Assembly (NCBI GenBank): GCA_035507035.1
Contig: DATJOJ010000042.1
Span: forward strand, 96,511 to 160,510
Length of the DNA stretch: 64,000 bases
Reading direction: 5' to 3'
Origin: DATJOJ01 sp035507035
GTDB lineage: Bacteria > Acidobacteriota > Terriglobia > Terriglobales > Acidobacteriaceae
The notes under the pieces were generated by a model. The model did no database searches. It saw only the letters and a program-made list of their open reading frames with translations, and had not been told where the DNA came from. The translations under genes and the position numbers were made by a program. Positions 18,571 to 26,880 of the stretch are shown here, piece after piece; positions within the stretch are counted from its first letter, which is position 1; each line of letters begins with the position of its first letter.

Positions 18571-19584
18571 ATGGATGTCGTCGCATTGACGCGTCAGCTC
18601 GTGGACGTCGAATCGATCACAGGAAACGAGGCTCCTGTAGCGGACGTTCTGCACCGTGAGCTTTCTCGCCTCGGGTATCGCGCGGAGAAAATGGCGGTGG
18701 AGGGCGATCGCTGCAACGTGTGGGCGACGTCGCCGCAGCAGCCTTATCCGGAAATCGTTTTTTCCACGCACATGGACACGGTTCCACCGTTCATTCCCTC
18801 CTCTGAGGATGCGACTCGCGTTTACGGCCGGGGTTCCTGCGATGCCAAGGGAATCATCGCCGCCCAGATCGCCGCCGCAGAACGTTTGCGACAGGAAGGC
18901 ACTTATGTAGGATTGCTTTTTCTCGTGGGCGAAGAAAAGGACAGCTTGGGCGCAAAGATTGCCAACCAGCAATCGCCCGGATGCAAATTTCTGGTGAATG
19001 GGGAGCCCACGGAGAATCACGTGGCGATTGCCTCGAAAGGAACGCTTCGCGTGGAGATCACTGCGCGTGGCCGCATGGCCCACTCGGCTTATCCAGAGCT
19101 CGGTGAATCCGCGATTGACAAGCTATTGGAGGCATTGAACCGGTTGCGGGAAATCAAGTTGCCATCCACCGAAGGCATTGGCCCAACCACCGTGAATATC
19201 GGCGTGATCGAAGGCGGCCGCGCGCCGAACGTCATTCCGGACTACGCAAAAGCCCATCTGCTTTACCGTCTGGTTGGGCCTTCCGACCAATTGCGCGCCG
19301 AAATCCAGGCAAAAGTCACAGGCCTCGCGACGGCTGAGTTCGTTTTGGAGATTCCGTTTGTCCGCCTGCGCACATTGGATGGATTGCCAACTATGCTCGC
19401 AGCATTTACTACCGACATTCCCTGGCTTGACAATTGGGGTGAACCGATTCTGGTTGGGCCAGGATCGATTCATGTGGCCCACACCGATCGCGAGTATGTC
19501 GAAAAGGAGCAACTCCAGGAGGCCGTAAATCTCTATTGCCACATTTCGAAGCAATTGATCCGACCGGCCCCGGCAAGCACGTAA
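18571..19584 (+). CDS. M20-family metallopeptidase / deacylase (ArgE/DapE/AcuC-like)
   Basis: Zinc-dependent amidohydrolase of 337 residues, cytoplasmic. Metal and catalytic motifs are visible: STHMDTVPP, GRGSCDAKG, LVGEEKDSLGA and a late GSIHVAHTDREYV. The dimerisation domain lies between about 165 and 275 (KGTLRVEITARGRMAHSAYPELG). Relatives remove acyl groups from N-acetylornithine, N-succinyl-diaminopimelate or dipeptides; the exact substrate is not decidable. ATG at 18571 gives the usual N-terminus, whereas an earlier in-frame ATG at 18397 would lie inside the divergent hydrolase gene. The stop overlaps the first operator copy of the toxin-antitoxin locus. Confidence 0.83.
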   Translation: MDVVALTRQLVDVESITGNEAPVADVLHRELSRLGYRAEKMAVEGDRCNVWATSPQQPYPEIVFSTHMDTVPPFIPSSEDATRVYGRGSCDAKGIIAAQIAAAERLRQEGTYVGLLFLVGEEKDSLGAKIANQQSPGCKFLVNGEPTENHVAIASKGTLRVEITARGRMAHSAYPELGESAIDKLLEALNRLREIKLPSTEGIGPTTVNIGVIEGGRAPNVIPDYAKAHLLYRLVGPSDQLRAEIQAKVTGLATAEFVLEIPFVRLRTLDGLPTMLAAFTTDIPWLDNWGEPILVGPGSIHVAHTDREYVEKEQLQEAVNLYCHISKQLIRPAPAST

Positions 19585-19610
19585 TATTGTGCTGCACGTA
19601 ATTATGTGCT
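19577..19610 (+). promoter_or_regulatory. Two tandem operator copies over the toxin-antitoxin promoter
   Basis: GCACGTAATATTGTGCT (19577-19593) and GCACGTAATTATGTGCT (19594-19610) are adjacent 17-base repeats differing only by a two-base swap in the centre, each nearly palindromic. They cover a promoter with TTGTGC at 19587 and TATATT at 19610 spaced by 17 bases. This fits cooperative autorepression by the ribbon-helix-helix antitoxin encoded next. Confidence 0.6.
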
Positions 19611-19623
19611 ATATTAAACTATT

Positions 19624-19857
19624 ATGAAGACGAATGTTACACTCAAACTCGATGCCTCCCTATTACGAGAGATTCGAGTTCTAGCAGCCGAGCAAGGAAC
19701 CTCCATCAGCGCGCTACTCGCTGCCCGTCTCCACGAAATTGTAAGTGAGCGGAAAAGCTACAACCAGGCGCGGCGCCGCGCACTTGCTCGTCTGGAACAA
19801 GGTTGGGATCTCGGCTGGACTCGCCCCTCAACGCGCGACCAACTGCACGAACGATGA
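19624..19857 (+). CDS. Ribbon-helix-helix antitoxin (VapB-type)
   Basis: Small 77-residue protein. The N-terminal strand MKTNVTLKLDASLLREIRVLAAEQG followed by SISALLAARLHEIV is a ribbon-helix-helix fold that binds DNA as a dimer. The C-terminal tail, rich in Arg and Trp (WDLGWTRPSTRDQ), would wrap the toxin. Its stop codon overlaps the toxin start (ATGA), the usual arrangement for VapBC pairs. Two palindromic operators lie directly upstream, so autoregulation is expected. Confidence 0.78.
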   Translation: MKTNVTLKLDASLLREIRVLAAEQGTSISALLAARLHEIVSERKSYNQARRRALARLEQGWDLGWTRPSTRDQLHER

Positions 19858-20276
19858 CGGAAAAGCAATTTGTCGACACGAACATTCTCGTCTACGCCCA
19901 CAACCGCAGTTTGGGACGGAAGCACGAACACGCTCGCTCGTTGATTCGACAGCTGTGGGAAAACAATCAAGGTGCTTTGAGTACGCAAGTATTGCAGGAG
20001 TTCTGCGTCGCTCTGAGGCGAAACGCAATTCATGCTCCTCCGGCAGATGAGCTATGGCAATTGATTCAGGACTATTGCAGCTGGGAAATTGTAGTCAATG
20101 ATTCTGCGGCCGTTGTGCGAGCGCTTGAACTCGAGCAGAAATACAAAATTTCCTTTTGGGACGCCCTAATCGTGCAGGCAGCGGAGAACTGCGGCGCATC
20201 GGTTCTTTACTCCGAAGATCTTTCAGCCGGGCAAAGATACGGCTCGGTTGAAGTGGTCAATCCCTTTGAGGAATAG
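19854..20276 (+). CDS. PIN-domain ribonuclease toxin (VapC-type)
   Basis: A 140-residue PIN-domain protein that would cleave RNA, commonly initiator tRNA or rRNA, when released from its antitoxin. The acidic metal site is complete by eye: D in FVDTNILVY near the N-terminus, E in QVLQEFC, D in ISFWDALIV and the YSEDL segment. ATG at 19854 overlaps the antitoxin stop by four bases; an upstream in-frame start at 19803 lies inside the antitoxin and is unlikely. No decay is seen, so the pair looks functional. Confidence 0.83.
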   Translation: MTEKQFVDTNILVYAHNRSLGRKHEHARSLIRQLWENNQGALSTQVLQEFCVALRRNAIHAPPADELWQLIQDYCSWEIVVNDSAAVVRALELEQKYKISFWDALIVQAAENCGASVLYSEDLSAGQRYGSVEVVNPFEE

Positions 20277-20335
20277 CCGCTCAAATTCGCCTCTGGAAGG
20301 TATGAAAGCCTCAGAACCATTACACTAGAAAAGTC

Positions 20336-22483
20336 ATGCCTGCATCTGCCCTCAACTCCCTCTCTCGCGCTTCCTCCGCCTACCTCCGCTCGGCCATGCA
20401 CCAGCCCATTCAGTGGCGCGAGTGGAGCGAGGAAGCTTTTTCGATCGCGCAGCGCGAGAACAAACCCATTCTGCTCGACATCGGCGCCGTGTGGTGCCAT
20501 TGGTGTCATGTCATGGACCGCGAATCGTACGACAGTCCCGAAATTGCCCAGATCGTCAATGATCGTTTCATTGCCGTCAAAGTCGATCGCGATGAGCGTC
20601 CGGATATCGACAGCCGCTACCAGGTCGCGGTGAGCTCGATCAGTGGTCAAGGTGGTTGGCCGCTCACGGCATTTCTGACGCCCGACGGCAAGCCCTTTTA
20701 TGGTGGCACCTACTTCCCTCCCGACGATCACTATGGACGGCCCAGTTTCAAGCGAGTCCTCCTCGCGATCTCCGACGCGTATCGCGACAAGCACACCGAC
20801 GTCCTCGATCAAGCCAAGATGGTCGAAGGGGCACTCGCTCACGCCGAATCGTTTGCCGGCAAGGATGGCAAGTTTTCACAAAGCGTGGTTGATGCCATCG
20901 TGAAATCGGCGCTGGGAATGTTTGATCCCGACAATGGTGGATTCGGCAGCGCTCCGAAATTCCCTCACCCCTCCGCAATTGACCTCTTGATCGACCAATA
21001 TGGCCGCTTGGGCCACGAATCACTGCGCCGCATATTCGTCGAGTCTCTCGAAAAGATGGCGCGCGGGGGGGTGTATGACCAGCTCGCCGGCGGCTTTCAT
21101 CGCTATTCCGTCGATGAACGCTGGATCGTGCCGCACTTCGAAAAAATGTCCTACGACAACTCCGAACTACTGAAGAATTACGTACACGCCTATCAGGCAA
21201 CCGGATCCGAATTCTTCGCAGCCGTGGCGAAAGACATCATTCGCTGGATGGACGAATGGCTCAGCGACCAGGAGCGGAGCGGATTCTACGCTTCGCAGGA
21301 TGCCGATTATTCCATGGACGACGACGGCGATTACTTCACCTGGACCCTCCCTGAAACTCAGGCGGTGCTGAATGAAGACGAAACCCGCGTGGCCGGCCTG
21401 CACTATGACATCAACGAAATCGGTGAGATGCATCACAATCCCGCCAAGAATGTGCTTTATATCCGGGCATCCGTCGAAGACATCGCCAAGCGTCTGAACT
21501 TGTCAATGGAGAAGGTCCAATCCCTCCTCGATTCCGCTAAAGCCAAGATGTATGCCGCACGCCTAAAGCGCCCGACGCCTTTCGTCGACAAAACTCTGTA
21601 CACGGGTTGGAACGCGCTTTGCGTATCGGCGTATCTCGAGGCAGCGAAAGTCCTATCCCTCAAAGAGCCGCGAGATTTCGCCTTGCGCTCGCTCGACCGC
21701 ATCCTGGCGGAAGCCTGGCGTCCAGACGAAAAACTACTGCTGCACGTAATCGCCTACTCTGACGAACAAGCCGAGCCGCGACAGGTTCTAGGTGTCCTCG
21801 AAGATTACGCATTCACCGTCAACGCTTGCCTGGACGCTTACGAAGCCACCGCCGATCTCAGTTATTTCAACTTCGCCCATGGAATCGGCGACGCTATGAT
21901 CGAGCGCTTTTTCGATTCTGTGTCCGGTGGCTTCTTTGACACCTCGACTGTTGGACCGCAGATGACATTGGGCGTCCTCGGTTCTCACCGCAAACCTTTT
22001 CAAGACTCTCCAACTCCCGCCGGCAACCCGGTCGCCGGGATCGCGCTACTCCGCCTCTCCGAATACACGAATCAGGCAGACTTCCGGGAAAAAGCGGAGC
22101 AAACCCTTGAGATTTTCGCTGGAGCGGCCGGGCAATACGGACTTTTTGCCGCGACCTACGCGCTTGCTGGCATACGGCTCTCACAGCCGCATACTCAAGT
22201 CGTCGTCACCGGAAGCGGCGCCCTGGCAGACGAGCTCTACGCTACCGCACTGGCGCCATTCTCCATAACCAAAACCGTGCTTAAAGTCGGAGAAACGCCA
22301 GTCGCCCAAAATCTGCCCCCCGCTTTGGCGGAAATTATTCCCCAACTTCCTGCAGTTAAACAAGCCAAGGCCGCCGCTGTCATCTGTTCAGGTTTTACCT
22401 GCCAGCCACCAATCACAGATCCGGCGGCGCTGAAAAGAACTCTGGAAGGAATCTTCGGCCAGCCTCAAGGCAAGTCTGCCTGA
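20336..22483 (+). CDS. DUF255 thioredoxin-fold protein (YyaL / spermatogenesis-associated protein 20-like)
   Basis: A 715-residue soluble protein. The N-terminal thioredoxin-like domain (about 20-180) carries C54-x2-C57 in GAVWCHWCHVMDRESY, then GGWPLTAFLTPDGKPFYGGTYFPP, both hallmarks of DUF255. The rest is an alpha/alpha-barrel related to N-acylglucosamine 2-epimerases, with GGVYDQLAGGFHRYSVDERW and HFEKMSYDNSELL. The biochemical function of the family is not established; a redox or chaperone role is often assumed. The first 20 residues may be untranslated, since M21 (MHQPIQW) also fits. It is a single gene with a hairpin after the stop. Confidence 0.87.
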   Translation: MPASALNSLSRASSAYLRSAMHQPIQWREWSEEAFSIAQRENKPILLDIGAVWCHWCHVMDRESYDSPEIAQIVNDRFIAVKVDRDERPDIDSRYQVAVSSISGQGGWPLTAFLTPDGKPFYGGTYFPPDDHYGRPSFKRVLLAISDAYRDKHTDVLDQAKMVEGALAHAESFAGKDGKFSQSVVDAIVKSALGMFDPDNGGFGSAPKFPHPSAIDLLIDQYGRLGHESLRRIFVESLEKMARGGVYDQLAGGFHRYSVDERWIVPHFEKMSYDNSELLKNYVHAYQATGSEFFAAVAKDIIRWMDEWLSDQERSGFYASQDADYSMDDDGDYFTWTLPETQAVLNEDETRVAGLHYDINEIGEMHHNPAKNVLYIRASVEDIAKRLNLSMEKVQSLLDSAKAKMYAARLKRPTPFVDKTLYTGWNALCVSAYLEAAKVLSLKEPRDFALRSLDRILAEAWRPDEKLLLHVIAYSDEQAEPRQVLGVLEDYAFTVNACLDAYEATADLSYFNFAHGIGDAMIERFFDSVSGGFFDTSTVGPQMTLGVLGSHRKPFQDSPTPAGNPVAGIALLRLSEYTNQADFREKAEQTLEIFAGAAGQYGLFAATYALAGIRLSQPHTQVVVTGSGALADELYATALAPFSITKTVLKVGETPVAQNLPPALAEIIPQLPAVKQAKAAAVICSGFTCQPPITDPAALKRTLEGIFGQPQGKSA

Positions 22484-22493
22484 AGAAAAAATG

Positions 22494-22523
22494 AGGCCGA
22501 CGTCACGAACGCGACGTCGGCCT
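22494..22523 (+). terminator. Terminator-like hairpin after the DUF255 gene
   Basis: Perfect eleven-base arms AGGCCGACGTC and GACGTCGGCCT around ACGAACGC, starting ten bases after the stop and followed by ACAAATTT. The U-tract is weak. It also lies 3' of the small secreted peptide gene on the other strand and may serve both. Confidence 0.6.
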
Positions 22524-22573
22524 ACAAATTTCGAGCGCCCAACTACAAGACGACTCGGAAATTAACTGCTTTG

Positions 22574-22708
22574 CTACGGGCAGTTTTGTTCGCCAGGGTA
22601 GCAGTATGGCGGTGGTGCGCCATCCAGCGCAAACGCCGGGACGATCACTGCGCTCGCCGTGCAAAACAGACCTACCATCAGGAGTAACATCCTGATCGCA
22701 CGTTTCAT
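22574..22708 (-). CDS. Small secreted peptide with signal sequence, unknown function
   Basis: A 44-residue ORF starting MKRAIRMLLLMVGLFCTASA and ending in a short mature part with PPPYCYPGEQNCP. The N-terminus is a good signal peptide (basic residues, hydrophobic core, likely cleavage near AFA). The mature piece would be about 17 residues with two cysteines. AAGGAG lies eight bases before the ATG, stronger support than most short ORFs here have. No family is recognised. It sits alone between the DUF255 gene and a membrane-protein gene. Confidence 0.55.
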   Translation of the reverse strand: MKRAIRMLLLMVGLFCTASAVIVPAFALDGAPPPYCYPGEQNCP

Positions 22709-22968
22709 GGAGGATTCTCCTTAGTTTGGGTTCCCTGGGAGCGGAAACCCTAATGGGCAGGAATTATAAATGGTCGTGTCAAGCCTTTGCAGCAAAGATT
22801 TATAACTATCGTTCGCACAGGCGACGCCTTGCGCCTCGAAGTTCTACGTTCACGAATCGCTTAGTCGTTATTTTGCAAGGAAATATGAGGGTTTGAGCGC
22901 TGCCGTGTCTCACGCTGCGACAGTTCCAAAATGGGAATTCGCCGGATGGTCTAACTAAAATCGGGAAC

Positions 22969-23880
22969 TTATCGTTGCGACGCAGCGCGACGCAGAGCAA
23001 ACGTCGCCGCCACCGGATTGAGCGGAACCGATTGAGGAACCAAGGTCTCTTGAGTTTCCTGGGTCTCACTTTCCCCTTCGAAGCTGGAGTGAGAGAAAGC
23101 TCGGTCGACCATTCCCTCAAACATCGGGATGAGCGAATCGGCGGGGGCGGGCCGGCGCAGATCGCTCAGACTTTCCTCCCAACGTTGCGGAGCGAGCAAA
23201 GCCGTTAGCTCTTGGCGAGCAGGAACTTTAAGGAAACTGTATCCAACCCAAGCCAGCAGAGATCCGGCGTACATCATCGTGTTTAGCAAGCCCACCGATG
23301 GCGTCTTGATCTGCCCGCCAAAATAAAGCGCATTCGTGCCCAATTCAACGATGGCATACGTGCCAAACCCAAGCGCTATACCAAAGCTGTACTGGCGCCA
23401 GGAAACCCCCAAGTAACGGGAAAAGAGCAGCAGGAACAAGATCAGTCCACACTGGATCGTGCGCACACAGCGTTGCAGCGTCGTTACGGCTTGTACCAGC
23501 GGGAAATGCCCCGACGGACCGGCAACCGCGACCACGATCGCCACAAAAATCATCACCAGCGCTGCCCACTTGAACAGCACCGTACCCAAATCGCGCAACG
23601 TGTGGAACGGGCGGAAGACATCCAGGAAAACCTCGTGAATCACCTTGAAGCCCAGCGCCAGGCTGATCATGGCGCTGATCCAATAGCCGTAAAAATAAGC
23701 CATCAGCATCCCATGCCGCTGAATCGGAAAAAGAACGGCGAAGCTGGCAAGTTCAAAAACGATGTACGAAAAAAACACAGGAAACTTACGATGCAGGCCG
23801 CGCAGTATCATTGCCACCGCCAGCGACAATTCGAGCACCGGGTGGGCCAACCAAAGCACGAGTTGTAGCTTGGGGTACAT
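22969..23880 (-). CDS. Predicted multi-pass membrane protein, unknown function
   Basis: A 303-residue protein with about seven hydrophobic segments in the first 215 residues (for example LVLWLAHPVLELSLAVAMIL, WAALVMIFVAIVVAVAG and CGLILFLLLFS). A soluble, charged C-terminal tail of about 85 residues follows, with a Gln-Glu-Thr-rich stretch (SETQETQETLV). I do not recognise a characterised family; similar lone proteins are familiar from Acidobacteriota as hypothetical. No catalytic motif is visible. It is transcribed alone, toward the small peptide gene. Confidence 0.7.
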   Translation of the reverse strand: MYPKLQLVLWLAHPVLELSLAVAMILRGLHRKFPVFFSYIVFELASFAVLFPIQRHGMLMAYFYGYWISAMISLALGFKVIHEVFLDVFRPFHTLRDLGTVLFKWAALVMIFVAIVVAVAGPSGHFPLVQAVTTLQRCVRTIQCGLILFLLLFSRYLGVSWRQYSFGIALGFGTYAIVELGTNALYFGGQIKTPSVGLLNTMMYAGSLLAWVGYSFLKVPARQELTALLAPQRWEESLSDLRRPAPADSLIPMFEGMVDRAFSHSSFEGESETQETQETLVPQSVPLNPVAATFALRRAASQR

Positions 23881-23991
23881 GCTTTGAGTTCTATAGCGGG
23901 TCTATCTCCTTCCCCCGCTGAGCATAAATTTAACAGCTCCTTTCAAATGGTCAATGAACCAAAGTAACTAGCCGGTAATAGTTACGAGTTG

Positions 23992-24020
23992 ACACACGGA
24001 TCGCACAGATCTTTAAGGAC
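23992..24020. repeat. Dispersed intergenic repeat, CACGGAT/CACAGAT type, copy 1
   Basis: ACACACGGATCGCACAGATC resembles the reverse complement of the elements at 49869-49900 and 50474-50498 (CCGTG and CTGTGG units). It lies between the membrane-protein and CBS genes. The copies are short and imperfect. Confidence 0.35.
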
Positions 24021-24103
24021 TTAGCTGATTTTCAGACGTTGTGGGGCAGTAGACCGGAAACTGCAGGTAATCAAACTAGTCAACGCTCTTGCCCAAATCG
24101 GAA

Positions 24104-24535
24104 CTACATCTCGGGACAAGCTTGAATGTAGGCCCGCATCATGCGAACCTCGTAGTCCTTCTCGGTAAGATCATGCAAGATCAGGTCCCGCAACGAGACC
24201 ATGCCCACCAGTTTCCTGCCCTCGCACACCGGAAGGTGACGAAACCCATGATGCCGCATCAGCACCATGCAATTTTCCACCGATTCTCCCGGGTGGATCG
24301 TCAGCGGATCCTCGGTCATCACGTGATCCACCAGGGTCGCACCGGGATCGCGTCCTTCTGCCACTACACGCTTCATCAAATCGCGCTCGGAGAAGATCCC
24401 AACCAAGTCGCCATCGCGCTGCACGGGCACCGCGCCGATGTTGTGATGTACCATCATCTGCGCGACTTCCAGCACCGTGTGCCCCACTTCCACAGTATGC
24501 GTCTGCTGACTGTTAACCAAATCGTAAATCGTCAT
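24104..24535 (-). CDS. Two-CBS-domain protein
   Basis: A 143-residue protein made of two CBS motifs (about 8-60 and 72-130). The segments HNIGAVPVQRDGDLVGIFSERDLMKRV and HHGFRHLPVCEGRKLVGMVSLRDLI are typical. Such proteins bind adenosine nucleotides and report energy state; no enzymatic domain is attached, so any partner is unknown. It is transcribed alone on the minus strand, separated by 115 bases from the DUF58 gene upstream. Confidence 0.88.
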   Translation of the reverse strand: MTIYDLVNSQQTHTVEVGHTVLEVAQMMVHHNIGAVPVQRDGDLVGIFSERDLMKRVVAEGRDPGATLVDHVMTEDPLTIHPGESVENCMVLMRHHGFRHLPVCEGRKLVGMVSLRDLILHDLTEKDYEVRMMRAYIQACPEM

Positions 24536-24650
24536 ACCCCGCCTCGCTTTTTCGCGCTCTGGCGCGGAGTATATGACGAAAAGCCCCCGTTTCCAAAGGG
24601 AAAATTATGTATTTTTGCAGGCTGCACGCCGTATGGGTCGTAAGTCCGTT

Positions 24651-26108
24651 TTACGAAGGACTCTGTCTGGAGCGCTCCTGCCCGATGAAGATCACATAGG
24701 AGCATGCCCATAGCGCGGTGGGAATCGCGCCGCGAGGCCGCGTGGTGAGAACGATGTTGTAGTCGGTGGTGGGCTTCAGTGCATCGATAACTGATTGTGC
24801 CTCTTTCGGTTGCACCTCGGCCAAATACGCCAGAAAACGATGTAGGTCCGGATCGCCGCTATAGCCGGGAGCCACGAACGACAAGTCTGCGCTCTCTCCC
24901 GAAAAGTGACAGCTCAGCGACGCCGCCAGAGCCACGGCTTTTTCGTAGGCTGATTCGAGAATCAACCCGGGAACGGGATTATCAAACACAATCCGCAGCT
25001 TGCGCTCGTCTTCGCGGCTGAATTCCCGCACTTTTGGTGATCCTGACTTGGCCGTAGCTTTCCAGTCAAGATGCCGCGCCGAGTCTTCCGGCATGTATTC
25101 CCGGATGCGATACAAATCGTATCCGCGCCCGCGCACAAACGCTTCAAACTCTCCCGTGATCAACGGCAGTACTTCGAAGAAATCGTCGGTCGGCTCGACG
25201 GGTGGGTAAACAACAATCTCCCGCACCAGCGGAATGCGGCGAATCTTCGTCAGCAGCGCAAAGGGAAATCGCGTACACAGCGCGAAATTTTCCTGTTGAT
25301 ATCGTCCGCGCCGCGCAAAGCGTAATGCGAGATCGTTTCTCAGCTCTCTCTTTGCCGACAAGTAAGGAAAATAAACCGGGCCCCCGAAGATCGGCGGCAA
25401 TGTCGTCGAATCGCTGCGCCGGCTCAGCTTGCGGTCCGGCAAGCGCAGCCACTGCTTTTCCGGCGGACGCCCCGGAGGAAACGCGAACGTCGATTGCACC
25501 CAGCGCCAGTGCCGCTCCGACTTCTCCGACTTCAGCGCTACAACTTGAATGGAGAATGCCGGCAGCCAACGCCGCGGATTTTGTATCAAGATTCTTCCCC
25601 GCATCGCGCGCTCGGCAAAAACATGTTCCGGCACGCGTACGTCAAGTTCCAGATCGCGCAAATCCACCGCCGAAGCAATTCCCGAAACCAGAATCGCCGC
25701 TAGCATCGCCGCCACGATGATGTAGAGCAGATTATTTCCCGTATTCAGAGCCGCGACTGCGAGCAGCACGACGCAAACCACATAACCGATTCCCACCGCC
25801 GTCACGTGATACTCGAAAGCGTCGCGGATGCGCGCCGCTGTCACGCGCCGCATCAGGTACGGCACCGTCGTCAGCCCGACGATGACCGCGAGCAACAACG
25901 CCGCCGATGCCAGGATCAACGTCGCCCACAGATTTCCCGACTCTCTGGAAACGGTGGAGAACAGCGCCGCCGCAAATGCCAGTGCCAGCCCTACAATCGC
26001 CAGCAGAAAACGCACCCAGACTTCGGGAATTTCAACGTGTAGGGAATGAATCAATCGCCGGAAGGAATTCGGCTGTACAGCTTCGCCGGAAGTGATGGAA
26101 GGATGCAT
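24651..26108 (-). CDS. DUF58 domain membrane protein
   Basis: Protein of about 485 residues with four hydrophobic helices in the first 150 residues, then a beta-rich domain and the DUF58 signature REYMPEDSARHLDWKATAKSGSPKVREFSRED near residue 340. DUF58 proteins often occur with MoxR ATPases and von Willebrand-type proteins, but neither is present here. A TTG at 26177 would extend the N-terminus by 23 residues through a palindrome; I prefer ATG 26108. Its C-terminus is degenerate for a metal-binding VWA site as far as I can tell. Confidence 0.8.
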   Translation of the reverse strand: MHPSITSGEAVQPNSFRRLIHSLHVEIPEVWVRFLLAIVGLALAFAAALFSTVSRESGNLWATLILASAALLLAVIVGLTTVPYLMRRVTAARIRDAFEYHVTAVGIGYVVCVVLLAVAALNTGNNLLYIIVAAMLAAILVSGIASAVDLRDLELDVRVPEHVFAERAMRGRILIQNPRRWLPAFSIQVVALKSEKSERHWRWVQSTFAFPPGRPPEKQWLRLPDRKLSRRSDSTTLPPIFGGPVYFPYLSAKRELRNDLALRFARRGRYQQENFALCTRFPFALLTKIRRIPLVREIVVYPPVEPTDDFFEVLPLITGEFEAFVRGRGYDLYRIREYMPEDSARHLDWKATAKSGSPKVREFSREDERKLRIVFDNPVPGLILESAYEKAVALAASLSCHFSGESADLSFVAPGYSGDPDLHRFLAYLAEVQPKEAQSVIDALKPTTDYNIVLTTRPRGAIPTALWACSYVIFIGQERSRQSPS

Positions 26109-26151
26109 CGTGAATGCTTGAGTCGAGGGTAGCACGCGGGTTCCATCAATC

Positions 26152-26171
26152 TTGTTCCGATTTCGGAACAA
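26152..26171. promoter_or_regulatory. Perfect 9-2-9 palindrome upstream of the DUF58 gene
   Basis: TTGTTCCGA and TCGGAACAA flank TT, 44 bases before the chosen ATG of the DUF58 gene. This is a strong operator candidate. No regulator is adjacent, and the same element is not obvious elsewhere in the window. Confidence 0.5.
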
Positions 26172-26274
26172 AGCCAATTTTCCCTAACGATCCGTCCAAG
26201 CCCACATAGAATTCGCCTGCCGTTTGGGAGACCGACTTCCCCCCACATCAACTCAGACCGAGAAGGGATCATCG

Positions 26275-26808
26275 ATGAAGCTCTCACTTGCGACTTTGGT
26301 TGTCTGGGATGACTGGGGTGGCTGGTTCGATCACGTGTCGCCGGAGTTCACGCCGACCGCGCTGAGAGAAGACCCAGGCACCGGCTTCACCGAGTGCAAC
26401 CCCGATCCGCCAGAGGATCAATGGGGCTGCGGCTACGTTTATGGTTTCCGCGTACCATTGCTCGTCGTTTCCCAGTACACTCAGGCCGGGTACGTTTCGG
26501 GCGGCTGCACACCGAGCTGCCCCAACGCCAATTTTCCTTATGTCCACGACTTCGGCAGTATCTTGGCATTCACAGAGTGGAACTTTGGAATGCAGCCAAT
26601 TGACTTGCCGGACAAGGGCTATGCCGACTACAACGCGCCGGATTGGGGAGCAGATCGCAGCAACGTACCCCTATCTGACTTTTTCGATCTGAGCTGGAAA
26701 CGTTTGTTTACCAGCATTTCGACCCCCTACTCGGCAAATTTCTTCGAGAGCTATTATGCTAACTACGATGCTTCTCCCACGGGACCAGACGGAGACCCGG
26801 AGGATTAG
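26275..26808 (+). pseudogene. C-terminal fragment of a phosphoesterase-family (phospholipase C / acid phosphatase type) protein
   Basis: The 177-residue frame contains VVWDDWGGWFDHVSPEF, YGFRVPLLVVSQYTQAGYVSG, HDFGSILAFTEWNFG and LSDFFDLSW, matching the C-terminal third of PF04185 phosphoesterases (about 450 residues or more). The N-terminal part with the signal peptide and metal/nucleophile site is absent: upstream sequence has no matching frame, only a short start MKLSLATLV fused to the domain edge. It is therefore a remnant or a relocated fragment, although the frame is open and GAGAAGGGA precedes the ATG. The next gene starts 72 bases later. Confidence 0.65.
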
Positions 26809-26880
26809 TGCTTAATGCCCGCGCGACGGGCGTTGGAGCGTCCCGCCGTACGACTTAGATCACGGAGCAAGCGGTCCACA

